DNA of 31,934 nucleotides from a virus (IMGVR_UViG_3300020395_000055:1-31934); one strand, 5' to 3'. Positions 22,273 through 29,288 are shown, counted from the first letter of the stretch. A program made the numbers and translations. Notes: a model not told the origin generated them from the sequence alone.

Positions 22273-23133
22273 ATGAGTCAGGAAGCAATCAGCGAAGATG
22301 CTGGCTTTCCGACAAAAGTGATTGATTATCTAAAATTTGATATATTTGACCACAAAACTGGTGCAGGTATCGATAACGGAACTATTTATTTGTATCTCCC
22401 TCAAGCTTTAAGCGAAGGTTATGGAGTTACTTATAATACTGTTCGTTTAGGTGCTGTAGGTGCTGCTGGTATTAATGCTGCTAGAAACTTCGGTCCAGAA
22501 GGTCCAGGTGAAGGGTTTGGAGAACAGATGAAAGCTGCTGCCCAAGCAGGTAAGTCAGGAATTGTATTTAAAGCAGGATCATCTCTTATTAATACTGCCA
22601 TTGGTATGAGTGGTATGGGTGATGGTAACCTTACTGCTAATGACCTCGCTGCATTATCAACAGGTCAGGTATTCAACCCATATGAAGAAGCAGTATTTAA
22701 AGGTCAAGATAAATTCAGAGACCATAAATTCTCATTTAAACTGGTACCAAAGAATGCCAGTGATGTAAGAGAAATATACGATATCATAAATGTACTCAGA
22801 AATTCAATGCTACCTGGTAAAGGTCCAGAGCACTGGTTGAGTATTCCAGAATTCTTTAGAATCTCTATTGTTAGACATGTTGACAGTGGAATGAGTGAAA
22901 CAGTTTCAAATCCTGGAACTGGGGCTAAAATGGGTGTGCTTAACAAATTGATGCAATTCCCAACTAAATTAGTCCTAACCAACATGGCACTTAACTTCTC
23001 ACCTGAAGGAGGTTATTCATCACTACAAACGCACAATCCTGGTGGCGATGAACTAGATTATGGTCCTGCTGCATATCAAATGGATTTAAGTTTCCAAGAG
23101 ACTGCATTCATCACCAAGGAGTCCTTCAAATAA
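22273..23133 (+). CDS. 48: Baseplate tail tube cap, gp48-like, 286 aa
   Basis: The ATG at 22273 gives MSQEAISEDAGFPTKVIDYL. An upstream in-frame ATG at 22225 would overlap the gp4 start and adds unlikely residues. The middle is Gly/Ala-rich (GAVGAAGINAARNFGPEGPG), and the C-terminal part has the tube-like core (FSFKLVPKNASDVREIYDII, NVLRNSMLPG, LSIPEFFRISIVRHV, PTKLVLTNMALNFSPEGGYS, YQMDLSFQETAFITKES). This matches gp48 of T4-like phages, which joins the tail tube to the hub. It is 286 residues against 364 in T4. It overlaps gp53 by one base (TAATG). It is on the opposite strand from all other structural genes. Confidence 0.85.
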   Translation: MSQEAISEDAGFPTKVIDYLKFDIFDHKTGAGIDNGTIYLYLPQALSEGYGVTYNTVRLGAVGAAGINAARNFGPEGPGEGFGEQMKAAAQAGKSGIVFKAGSSLINTAIGMSGMGDGNLTANDLAALSTGQVFNPYEEAVFKGQDKFRDHKFSFKLVPKNASDVREIYDIINVLRNSMLPGKGPEHWLSIPEFFRISIVRHVDSGMSETVSNPGTGAKMGVLNKLMQFPTKLVLTNMALNFSPEGGYSSLQTHNPGGDELDYGPAAYQMDLSFQETAFITKESFK

Positions 23134-23999
23134 TGTCAAAATATTTTTCCTACTTACCAGATGTCTATGTAAGGACTTCCTCCTATAGGACTAATAACGT
23201 GGATCCACACGTTTTAGCGAAAAACCTCTTTAGGAGAATTAAAATTCGTGAAGACCTAGATGACGCTATTTTGGGTTTTACCCAATATACCATTGGTAAC
23301 AATGAAAGACCTGACCAAGTAGCATCCAAATTCTACGGAAATCAGAATTATGACTGGGTAATCCTCATATGTAACAATATCATAAACACTTATATGGAGT
23401 GGCCTATGACAGAGGATGAATTGTATAAAATGTGTGCGGAGAAGTATGGAGAGACCAAAGTCGAAGATACCCATCATTGGGAAACTCAAGAAATTAAGGA
23501 TGTGCGAAGAAGGACAGTCGTTAGAGGAGGAATGGAAGTACCTGAAGATTGGACATACAGACGATATGATGGCACATGGGTCGAAAAAGACGATTTGGTC
23601 GTTCCTATCACTAACTACGAATACGAATCAAAGCTTAATGACCAAAAAAGAAACATTTACCTTTTAAGGGAAGCTTACGTTTCTGACTTTATTGACGAAT
23701 ATCAGCAATTAGTCTCATATCTACCAAATGAGGAAACTGACCCAGATTCGCAAGCTAAGAGATCTGACAAAGTTAACCAAGAAGCGTTTGCTGCGGTAAA
23801 ACCAACATATTCTACAAATATCGGATTAACGAGTTCTATCGAATTTGCTTCAGAAGCAGATTACTCATCTAGGGAGTTTGACACCTCTGCTGCAACTATC
23901 GGAGAAGGACAGCAATTAGCGGATGGTACCACAACAGTAACTACCTCTACAACGTCAGATAGCAATACAACCACTTCTAACCAATATGGGTCTTCCTAG
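23133..23999 (+). CDS. 53: Baseplate wedge protein, gp53-like, 288 aa
   Basis: The opening (MSKYFSYLPDVYVRTSSYRT, then LFRRIKIREDLDDAILGFTQ and YTIGNNERPDQVASKFYGNQ) matches gp53 of T4-like phages, which has a LysM-like segment around the NERPDxVAxKxYGNxxYDWVILxxN motif (about residues 54-76). T4 gp53 is 196 residues; here 288, with a Ser/Thr-rich C-terminal tail after about residue 240 (TTTVTTSTTSDSNTTTSNQY). gp53 joins the wedges into the baseplate ring. A bidirectional terminator follows 37 bases after its stop. Confidence 0.9.
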   Translation: MSKYFSYLPDVYVRTSSYRTNNVDPHVLAKNLFRRIKIREDLDDAILGFTQYTIGNNERPDQVASKFYGNQNYDWVILICNNIINTYMEWPMTEDELYKMCAEKYGETKVEDTHHWETQEIKDVRRRTVVRGGMEVPEDWTYRRYDGTWVEKDDLVVPITNYEYESKLNDQKRNIYLLREAYVSDFIDEYQQLVSYLPNEETDPDSQAKRSDKVNQEAFAAVKPTYSTNIGLTSSIEFASEADYSSREFDTSAATIGEGQQLADGTTTVTTSTTSDSNTTTSNQYGSS

Positions 24000-24036
24000 G
24001 TATTTTTACTTAGCGACCCCTACAGACAAAAAAATA

Positions 24037-24060
24037 CCCCCGATTTTTTCGGGGGTTTTG
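24037..24060. terminator. Bidirectional intrinsic terminator between gp53 and the gp32 operon
   Basis: CCCCCGA-TTTTT-TCGGGGG (24037-24055) forms a seven-pair stem. It is followed on the plus strand by TTTTG. On the minus strand it is followed by a T run, the complement of the A tract at 24028-24034. It lies between two converging units (gp53 on plus, the histidine-rich gene on minus), so it probably stops both. Confidence 0.85.
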
Positions 24061-24085
24061 CTTGAACAGAAAGTCGAATTATATA

Positions 24086-24463
24086 TCAACATTCGTGCCA
24101 CTCTAAGTTTTTCCAATACTTGTAGCGTCCACCGTGATGATGGTCACCATACCTCCACTTCCTATACTCAACCCATGTCTCACACCTTCTAACTACACCA
24201 TTGTATCTTTCAGAGTCAGACATGAAGTGATGATGTTTGTGAGGAGAGTGCCATCCCATACCACCAGATGATTTGGGATGATAGTGCTCCTTCCTACCCC
24301 ATCTAACAGGGTGGTCGTTATAATTAAAACCACTATGATGATGATTATAGTGGTAATGATGGTCTTCTGTAAATGGCTCCCAAAACTCTGCCCATGTAAG
24401 AGCAGATGCTGGTTGAGAGATGAGTCCCAGAGCAAGGATGGGTGCCATTAACAGTTTTTTCAT
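24086..24463 (-). CDS. Histidine-rich exported protein, 125 aa
   Basis: Residues 1-21 are a clear signal peptide (MKKLLMAPILALGLISQPASA), with a likely cut after ASA. The mature part of about 104 residues contains 18 His in clusters (HHYHYNHHH near 36-44, HSPHKHHH near 73-80, DHHHGG near 106-111), many Tyr, Trp and Arg, and two Cys. It has no further membrane segment. Such composition suggests metal binding or a pH-sensitive surface, but no family is recognised. It starts on the TAATG of gp32, so it is translated with the ssDNA-binding protein. An exported protein in a replication operon is unexpected. The periplasm of the host is the likely location. Confidence 0.8.
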   Translation of the reverse strand: MKKLLMAPILALGLISQPASALTWAEFWEPFTEDHHYHYNHHHSGFNYNDHPVRWGRKEHYHPKSSGGMGWHSPHKHHHFMSDSERYNGVVRRCETWVEYRKWRYGDHHHGGRYKYWKNLEWHEC

Positions 24464-25377
24464 TAGTCTTCTGAAGCAAGAGATGCGAAGTAACTAAGGT
24501 CAGGTGATTCCCCTCCCTCGATTTCTTCTACTCTAGCACCAAACCCACTCTTTTGGGGTGGGGTAGGGTCCTCTTTTACAACTGGACTACTAAGAGGTAC
24601 CAATTCCTCTTCTTCTTCGTTTGTCCTGACCTTAGCACGTGATGTCTTACCTAGGACTAAGTTAAGACGTGCTTCCAACTCTTCAAATGATTTGAAATTC
24701 TTGGCATCAGTAAACTCTTTAAGAGAGTATTCTTTCTTCCAAGTATCTTCGAGTTGCTCATCACTAAGTCCACCTGCTACAGATGGGACATCAAATTCGC
24801 TCTTATCATAATTCCAAAAACCACCGATAGTTTGAATCTTAATCTTAAAGTTTGCACCCTTCCATAGGTCAAATGGATTGATGGGTTGCTCATCTTCAAA
24901 CTGTGGTTGCATCGCTGAGGCAATCTTGTCGTGAATCTTCTTACCGTATTTGTATAGGAAGACTTTACCTTCATTCTCTGGATGCAACTGGTCTTTGATA
25001 ACCAAGATGTTACTGTAGTAGGAGAGTTTCCTCTTCTGCTTACGAGCAGTATCTTTGTCTGCATCTAGTCCACTATTCCATAGAGTCCTGTTAAGGTCTC
25101 CGACTGGATCCTTTTGGTTAAGGGTAGTGAGAGAATTCTCAATGTACCAACCGCCTGGTCCTTGGAATGCGTGACTCCATACCTGTGCCCAAGGGAGATC
25201 TTCTCCATCTGGCTCTGGAAGGAATCGAATTACGGCATAACCGTTACCTGACTTGTCCACCTCAGGTTTCCAGAGTCTCTCATCAGGACCTGCACCTTGG
25301 GGTTTGGACATCTTCTCAATCTGTTGTGTAAGCTTGCCAAATTGACCAGACTTACTCTTGAGGCTTGCGAATGACAT
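24463..25377 (-). CDS. 32: Single-stranded DNA-binding protein, gp32-like, 304 aa
   Basis: The protein matches gp32 of T4-like phages. It has a basic N-terminal arm (MSFASLKSKSGQFGKLTQQI), then the OB-fold core (GYAVIRFLPEPDGEDLPWAQ, WYIENSLTTL, KLSYYSNILVIKDQLHPENE, GKVFLYKYGKKIHDKI, PFDLWKGANFKIKIQTIGGF) and an acidic tail (EEEEEL..., SFASLASED-like end) that contacts partner proteins. It has no Cys at all: where T4 has the CPVC zinc ligands, this protein has DPVG (residues 90-93), so the zinc site is absent. It protects and organises ssDNA in replication and recombination. It has GGAG at 7 bases before the ATG, and both sigma70-like and late-like elements upstream. Confidence 0.95.
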   Translation of the reverse strand: MSFASLKSKSGQFGKLTQQIEKMSKPQGAGPDERLWKPEVDKSGNGYAVIRFLPEPDGEDLPWAQVWSHAFQGPGGWYIENSLTTLNQKDPVGDLNRTLWNSGLDADKDTARKQKRKLSYYSNILVIKDQLHPENEGKVFLYKYGKKIHDKIASAMQPQFEDEQPINPFDLWKGANFKIKIQTIGGFWNYDKSEFDVPSVAGGLSDEQLEDTWKKEYSLKEFTDAKNFKSFEELEARLNLVLGKTSRAKVRTNEEEEELVPLSSPVVKEDPTPPQKSGFGARVEEIEGGESPDLSYFASLASED

Positions 25378-25389
25378 GTGTTTCTCCGT

Positions 25390-25397
25390 TATTTATT
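25390..25397 (-). promoter_or_regulatory. Candidate late promoter before gp32 (AATAAATA)
   Basis: The minus strand reads CACAATAAATAACGG, 12 bases before the gp32 ATG, which is close for a promoter. A second element, CTAAATA, lies further upstream at 25431-25437 and overlaps the stop of the DUF1825 gene. Either could serve late expression; the evidence is weak compared with the sigma70-type pair here. Confidence 0.3.
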
Positions 25398-25419
25398 GTG
25401 TGATATTTACTACTGGATA

Positions 25420-25448
25420 ATAGTAGCATACTATTTAGGCAGTGTCAA
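25420..25448 (-). promoter_or_regulatory. Sigma70-type promoter for gp32 (TTGACA-17-TACTAT)
   Basis: The minus strand has a perfect -35, TTGACA (25448-25443), inside the last codons of the DUF1825 gene, then a 17-base spacer and TACTAT (25425-25420; 4 of 6 matches to TATAAT). Expected initiation is near 25412, about 35 bases before the gp32 ATG. A short CTACT/AGTAG inverted repeat overlaps the -10. It would give gp32 extra early or middle expression separate from the upstream operon. Confidence 0.6.
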
Positions 25449-25794
25449 CACCCTGTTTTATCTGTTCTCTCCAGAATCTCAACTTCTCTTCCATAGTGTC
25501 TAGGATAACAGTAAGGTTGAGACCAGGTGCATAAGCACCACTCATCTCCTCAATCCTATCCTTAATTTCTTTAGCAGTCTCATCATCGTTGACACTGTGT
25601 GCTGCTAGTTGTAGTCTTGCGTAGAATACTTTCTGTTTAGCAATCAACTCTAGTGTCTTCTCGATGTGGTCAAGTCTTTCCTTTGGAGAGAAATCTTTAA
25701 GTCCAGAGGACATCTTTAACAGTTGAGTATAACAGTCCTGTATCTCTTCTAACTCTTCCTTTACTATTTCAGATTTAAAAAAGTCGTCCTTCAT
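25435..25794 (-). CDS. DUF1825-family protein, 119 aa
   Basis: The sequence MKDDFFKSEIVKEELEEIQD, then HIEKTLELIAKQKVFYARLQ and AKEIKDRIEEMSG, follows the pattern of the DUF1825 family, found in cyanobacteria and their phages (FFxSExVxEEL...LxLLxKQKxxYxRLxLSxDPEAxxMK). It is almost wholly helical. The role is unknown; conservation in both host and phage suggests it modifies a host process or was taken from the host. It overlaps gp33 upstream by ATGA, and the gp32 promoter lies in its 3' end. Confidence 0.8.
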   Translation of the reverse strand: MKDDFFKSEIVKEELEEIQDCYTQLLKMSSGLKDFSPKERLDHIEKTLELIAKQKVFYARLQLAAHSVNDDETAKEIKDRIEEMSGAYAPGLNLTVILDTMEEKLRFWREQIKQGVDTA

Positions 25795-26036
25795 AGGTTT
25801 AAAACTCCTCGTGATGTTCTCTTAATATAATTTAGTTGCTGTGCATCCCACTTAATCTTATCCTTGAGTGGTTTAGAGACTAACTTGTTGACAGTTTCAA
25901 CTTCAATCTCAAACTCTTCACATACTGATGCGACAGCTTCAATATAGTTAATTAGGCCGTTGGAATCTTTCACACGCTCCTCTACAAGTGCGGTAAACTT
26001 CCCTTGTGTCATAAATTTTTCTTCAATTTCCTTCAT
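25791..26036 (-). CDS. 33: Late transcription accessory protein, gp33-like, 81 aa
   Basis: This small protein (after MKEIEEKFMTQG) has FTALVEERVKDSNGLINYIE (residues 14-33), then AVASVCEEFEIEVETVNKLV (34-53) and KPLKDKIKWDAQQLNYIKRT. This fits gp33 of T4-like cyanophages, typically about 80-100 residues, and the T4 gene order near gp32. T4 gp33 binds the RNA polymerase flap and couples it to the sliding clamp for late transcription from TATAAATA promoters, several of which occur in this window. It is linked to the oxygenase upstream and DUF1825 downstream by ATGA junctions. The gp55 and gp45 partners are not in the window. Confidence 0.75.
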   Translation of the reverse strand: MKEIEEKFMTQGKFTALVEERVKDSNGLINYIEAVASVCEEFEIEVETVNKLVSKPLKDKIKWDAQQLNYIKRTSRGVLNL

Positions 26037-26656
26037 TGTATAACGTCCAACTTAAGGTGAGATACACCAGCAGCATTGATGTTGCCTGTAGGAAACCAAT
26101 TAGCTGCAATCGTTATCCTATCCTCGTCTGATGTGTTAGGCCATGCCCTGTGTCGTATCATGGGTGGAAATACAAGAAACTTACCAGGTTCTGTGGGTTC
26201 CTTAAAGGTAAGCATGTATTTGTCTTCCTCAAAATCACCTAAAGGATAGATGTTTGTGTAATGGAAGTATGGATTGGGGTAAAACCACTGAGTCATATCG
26301 TCAGCATGTCCAGTGCAATAGTAATTGCTACTAAACATACAATTATAATGAGTGTGGTCGTAAAAGAATTCGTGTGGTTTGTTTAGGTGTGACCATGCTG
26401 CATTGCATACCAATTTGTTAGGAATTTTTAAGTCCTCTGCAACTTCGGCCATGCAGTCTTGCAACCATGCGAAAAGATCACCGAAGCCTTCGTAGTTATA
26501 AAGGTCACTTCCACCTACACCATCATCATGCACACCTTCCCAGATGTGATTAGTGTTGTTAGGTTTATAGTTTAACTTCTTAACTGCTTCAACTATCTCT
26601 TCATTCTTATCGTAGTAAAACCTGTAGAATGGTACACCTAATACGTCCTCACGCAT
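26033..26656 (-). CDS. 2-oxoglutarate/Fe(II)-dependent oxygenase family protein, 207 aa
   Basis: The ATG at 26656 overlaps the stop of the nuclease gene; a further in-frame ATG 12 codons upstream is less likely. The pattern is of the phage oxygenase family: HEFFYDHTHYNCMFSSNYYC (residues 95-114, His101 and His103), GKFLVFPPMIRHRAWPN (158-174) with distal His169, and DEDRITIAANWFP with Arg180 for the 2-oxoglutarate carboxylate. The Asp of a canonical HxD is replaced by Tyr/Asn here, so iron ligation is unclear. Members of this family in cyanophages have unknown substrates. It is embedded in the gp33-nuclease part of the replication operon. Confidence 0.8.
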   Translation of the reverse strand: MREDVLGVPFYRFYYDKNEEIVEAVKKLNYKPNNTNHIWEGVHDDGVGGSDLYNYEGFGDLFAWLQDCMAEVAEDLKIPNKLVCNAAWSHLNKPHEFFYDHTHYNCMFSSNYYCTGHADDMTQWFYPNPYFHYTNIYPLGDFEEDKYMLTFKEPTEPGKFLVFPPMIRHRAWPNTSDEDRITIAANWFPTGNINAAGVSHLKLDVIQ

Positions 26657-27320
26657 TCTTAATGTCCTCGTGGTACTCCTTAATCCAATCAATCAGGAGG
26701 TTTATGTATGGTATTTTATCATACTTTTGGACAACTTGCATCGTACCGTCTTCAGCGACTGACATAGTAACAAGCTTGTCTACCTCTACACCAGTCATCT
26801 CATAGTACATGTATGCATACGCTGCTTCTTGTACGAAATACTTCTCTAAGTATTCCTCTTTCTTGAGAGTCTTAGTAGTCTTGAAGTCAATTATAGCAAG
26901 CTCATTATCAAACTCAGCAATGCAATCAACACGCCCAGCGATGCATAGATTGCGAGAATAAAGAGGGGCCTCAATAGCATGAATATTAGTAATCCTATCA
27001 AGAGTCTCACGAGCAGCCCTAAAAAGGTATGTGGGAAGACCCTTGCTCTCCTCAACTTTTTCCAATTCATTTTTAAGATAACACTCCACTAAGTTATGAT
27101 ATTGTGTCCCTCTCCATGCGGAGGAACGTCTAATCTCTTCTGCTTTTGTAAAACCTACACGGTTTTGCCATGCAAGTATACCTGCCTTAGATTGGTGTGA
27201 TACCACAGTGGTAACACTGGGCATCCAAGTGTCGTCAATCTTATAGAAGCGACCTTGGTCAAGAGTCCTACTTGTAACCTCCTCAAGAGGTTTAGCAGGA
27301 CCAACATAATTAAACATCAA
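26649..27320 (-). CDS. PD-(D/E)XK exonuclease, RecB/Cas4-like, 223 aa
   Basis: The RecB-family motifs appear in order: GTQYHNLVE (residues 71-79, His75), Glu117 in HAIEAPLYS, GRVDCIAEFDNE (129-140, Asp132), IIDFKTTK (143-150, Asp145-x-Lys147) and QEAAYAYMYY (164-173, Gln164 and Tyr168). It lacks the Cys ligands of Cas4 iron-sulphur clusters. Such phage exonucleases process DNA ends for recombination or degrade host DNA. It follows phoH with an ATGA overlap and precedes an oxygenase and gp33. The T4 gp59 helicase loader is found at this kind of site in T4, but this protein has no similarity to it that I can see. Confidence 0.85.
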   Translation of the reverse strand: MMFNYVGPAKPLEEVTSRTLDQGRFYKIDDTWMPSVTTVVSHQSKAGILAWQNRVGFTKAEEIRRSSAWRGTQYHNLVECYLKNELEKVEESKGLPTYLFRAARETLDRITNIHAIEAPLYSRNLCIAGRVDCIAEFDNELAIIDFKTTKTLKKEEYLEKYFVQEAAYAYMYYEMTGVEVDKLVTMSVAEDGTMQVVQKYDKIPYINLLIDWIKEYHEDIKNA

Positions 27321-28084
27321 GTAATTCCTAGATTGATTTTGCTAATAAGATATTCCTTTATGAAACCAGACCTTACAATGTCTGGTATCTCAAACTCAAC
27401 CATCGAGAATGATGGCATCTGTTTGCATATCTTCATGAATTCTAGCACACCAGTCCTCTCATTGGTCTTAACTAGGTCAGACTGGGAGTAGTCTCCACAG
27501 AATATAATCCTAGAGTCATTACCAACACGAGTGATGATACTATCTAATTCGTGGAAGTTTAAATTACTAAACTCATCCACAATTATAATTGCTCTGTCAA
27601 GCGTGACACCACGTAAGAATGACGTAGACCAGAAGGAAATAGAATCCTGGCCACGTAGGTTGTCATACAGCCCGTTAAATGTGACCTCATCTGGCATATT
27701 AAACATGTATTTCACCATGTTACGGTATGGTATTTGATAGAGGTCACTCTTATCCTCATGGTCTCCAGGTAGGAAACCAATCTCTCGTGTAGGCACAAGA
27801 GACCGCACCATATAGATCTTGTCATATGGTGTGGCAGGGTCAAGTACTTGACGTAGTGCTAGGTATAGACTGATAAATGTCTTACCAGTACCAGCACAAC
27901 CATGCAATATTAAATTCTTACCTTCACCAAACGCATCAAATACTTTGGTTTGATTGTCTGTCAACGGCTCGATCGTCCTGAGATGATCGATGTTGATAGG
28001 TTTGCGTTTCATCTGTCTCTTAGATAAAGTGCTCCCATTAGGGGTGCCACCGTTACCATTCTTCCTCTTACGTGCAACTGCCAT
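27317..28084 (-). CDS. phoH: PhoH-like P-loop ATPase, 255 aa
   Basis: Walker A is at residues 62-69 (GCAGTGKT) and Walker B at 165-171 (AIIIVDEF), with the PhoH-type segments LTDNQTKVFDAFGEGKNLIL, RSLVPTREIGFLPGDHEDK and SRIIFCGDYSQSDL (191-204) in the right order. This covers the full core of the PhoH family. In bacteria PhoH is linked to phosphate starvation and RNA metabolism; it is one of the most frequent cyanophage genes, though its phage role is not settled. The N-terminus is basic (MAVARKRKNGNGG). It overlaps the nuclease gene by ATGA. I see no Pho box in its short upstream gap. Confidence 0.95.
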   Translation of the reverse strand: MAVARKRKNGNGGTPNGSTLSKRQMKRKPINIDHLRTIEPLTDNQTKVFDAFGEGKNLILHGCAGTGKTFISLYLALRQVLDPATPYDKIYMVRSLVPTREIGFLPGDHEDKSDLYQIPYRNMVKYMFNMPDEVTFNGLYDNLRGQDSISFWSTSFLRGVTLDRAIIIVDEFSNLNFHELDSIITRVGNDSRIIFCGDYSQSDLVKTNERTGVLEFMKICKQMPSFSMVEFEIPDIVRSGFIKEYLISKINLGIT

Positions 28085-28085
28085 A

Positions 28086-28316
28086 CTATAAGAACCTCGA
28101 AAGGTTGGCAGTTGGATGCTTCTCTTGCACCTTACTCATTACTTCTTTGAATCCGTCTGATTGTTTGGGGTCACCATAGGTTACTCCACCAGTACCTTGA
28201 CTCCAGTCCTTATCCCAGTCGGGATTTTCTTCTTTCCACTTATCATAAGCGGCCATAGACATGGAGAGTTCTTTAGTTTCGCCTGTAGATTTATTTATAA
28301 CTGGGTATGTTGGCAT
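28086..28316 (-). CDS. FmdB-like small protein without zinc cysteines, 76 aa
   Basis: I set the start at the ATG at 28316, which overlaps the thyX stop as TAATG; a frame extends 12 codons upstream but inside thyX. The product (MPTYPVINKSTGETKELSMS..., then MAAYDKWKEENPDWDKDW) resembles the short cyanophage proteins annotated as FmdB-like, where the PTYxxxxxxxGxxxxxxxSM pattern remains. FmdB proteins have four Cys forming a zinc ribbon; this one has none. The function is unknown. It is cotranscribed with thyX and phoH. Confidence 0.65.
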   Translation of the reverse strand: MPTYPVINKSTGETKELSMSMAAYDKWKEENPDWDKDWSQGTGGVTYGDPKQSDGFKEVMSKVQEKHPTANLSRFL

Positions 28317-29023
28317 TAGTCTATTCGTAAACAGGGTTGAGTGTCTTCCCATCCGTCATTGTAGTTACAATCACAGTCATCAACGTCTGGGCACCATCCT
28401 AATGCTTTAGAGATGGTTGGGAAGTTGCATATGAAATGGTCACGACATAAATTTGCCACGTCCATGTGCTCCTTCTGGGTGCCATTGGCAGTGCGTAATT
28501 GTATATAGTGCATCCAACTCCTTACAGAACCAGACATATAAACACGAGTAGGAGTAGCCAAGGGGAGAACAAATCTCGCAGACTCTTTTGCAACCCCAGC
28601 AGAAAGTAATTCGGTGTAGAGGGCTTGTCCTTCGGAGAAGTATTGTTTAATTCGGCCTTGTAAAAAGGCTCGCTCGGTTTCTGGGATGTCATCGATACTA
28701 TTCTGTCTGTTTTTTAAATCTTGTCTCCTTAGTTCTGGTACCACTGCTGGCTCAAGGAGGTTAGTGTCTGCATACCTTTGAGAGAACTCTTGGAATGTGA
28801 ATGACCTGTGTCTCAGTATCTGTGCAGCAATAGCACGAGTGGTATTAATCTCTAAGGTCATGTGTGCTTGCTCAAAGATAGACCAGTGTCCATGCTTGAT
28901 GCAATACTTAAGTAACCCCTCAACCTTTGGATTGTCTTGGTTGTTAGGGTTAGATACTCTTGCGATGTATCCTATAGTTTTTTCAGCGTCAGGTGTTACC
29001 GTGACTAGACATACTTTAGTCAT
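28316..29023 (-). CDS. thyX: Flavin-dependent thymidylate synthase (ThyX), 235 aa
   Basis: The ThyX signature RHR-x7-S is at residues 71-81 (RHRSFTFQEFS), followed by QRYAD. Later come ESARFVLPLATPTRVYMSGS and VRSWMHYIQLR, which carry Arg residues that bind dUMP and FAD. It makes dTMP from dUMP with methylenetetrahydrofolate and reduced flavin. In many cyanophages thyX replaces host thymidylate synthase for DNA synthesis. The C-terminus is Cys-rich (LGWCPDVDDCDCNYNDG), which is unusual. A Ser replaces the Asn common before the R-x-W/L-x-H segment. It begins 8 bases inside the upstream membrane-protein gene. Confidence 0.95.
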   Translation of the reverse strand: MTKVCLVTVTPDAEKTIGYIARVSNPNNQDNPKVEGLLKYCIKHGHWSIFEQAHMTLEINTTRAIAAQILRHRSFTFQEFSQRYADTNLLEPAVVPELRRQDLKNRQNSIDDIPETERAFLQGRIKQYFSEGQALYTELLSAGVAKESARFVLPLATPTRVYMSGSVRSWMHYIQLRTANGTQKEHMDVANLCRDHFICNFPTISKALGWCPDVDDCDCNYNDGWEDTQPCLRID

Positions 29024-29288
29024 TTAGACCTCCTTGATTACCGAATAGGATTTTACACAAGACATAGAGTCCTAGTGCAGTAAAGTAAGTCAATGTAGGT
29101 AGTCCAAACAGACCAGGAATAATCCAATTCCAAATCCACATGATAAGCAGAGGTGATACAGTAAGATTAGCGAATGTTTGCACTACTTTCAGTCCCAACT
29201 CTTCATTCTTTTTCTTCTCTAGTTCTTCTGGTGTCATTTCATTACTAGGTGTCTCAACTTTACGTCGAGGGTCAATGTAGACTGTCAT
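29016..29288 (-). CDS. Small membrane protein, two predicted spans, 90 aa
   Basis: Residues 1-35 are hydrophilic (MTVYIDPRRKVETPSNEM, then a Glu/Lys-rich helix), followed by two hydrophobic segments at about 38-60 (FANLTVSPLLIMWIWNWIIP) and 65-83 (LTYFTALGLYVLCKILF). This looks like a helical hairpin with the N-terminus and C-terminus on the same side. It overlaps pyrE upstream (ATGA) and thyX downstream. No family or function is recognised; a holin or inner-membrane anchor would be possible from topology alone, but nothing specific supports it. Confidence 0.8.
   Translation of the reverse strand: MTVYIDPRRKVETPSNEMTPEELEKKKNEELGLKVVQTFANLTVSPLLIMWIWNWIIPGLFGLPTLTYFTALGLYVLCKILFGNQGGLND

Noticed and set aside
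22226-22273. TTGACA and TATACT upstream of gp4 on the minus strand
   Set aside because: The spacing is 21 bases, too long for a normal sigma70 promoter, and gp4 is a late-type gene.
22384-22391. AATAAATA on the minus strand inside gp48 as a promoter for gp4
   Set aside because: It is about 160 bases from the gp4 start, within the coding sequence of gp48, and is not an exact match. It remains a weak possibility.
28292-28299. Exact TATAAATA on the minus strand inside the FmdB-like gene
   Set aside because: It encodes part of the VINKST segment and is 208 bases before phoH. A promoter is possible, but coding use explains it and no gap or start lies nearby.
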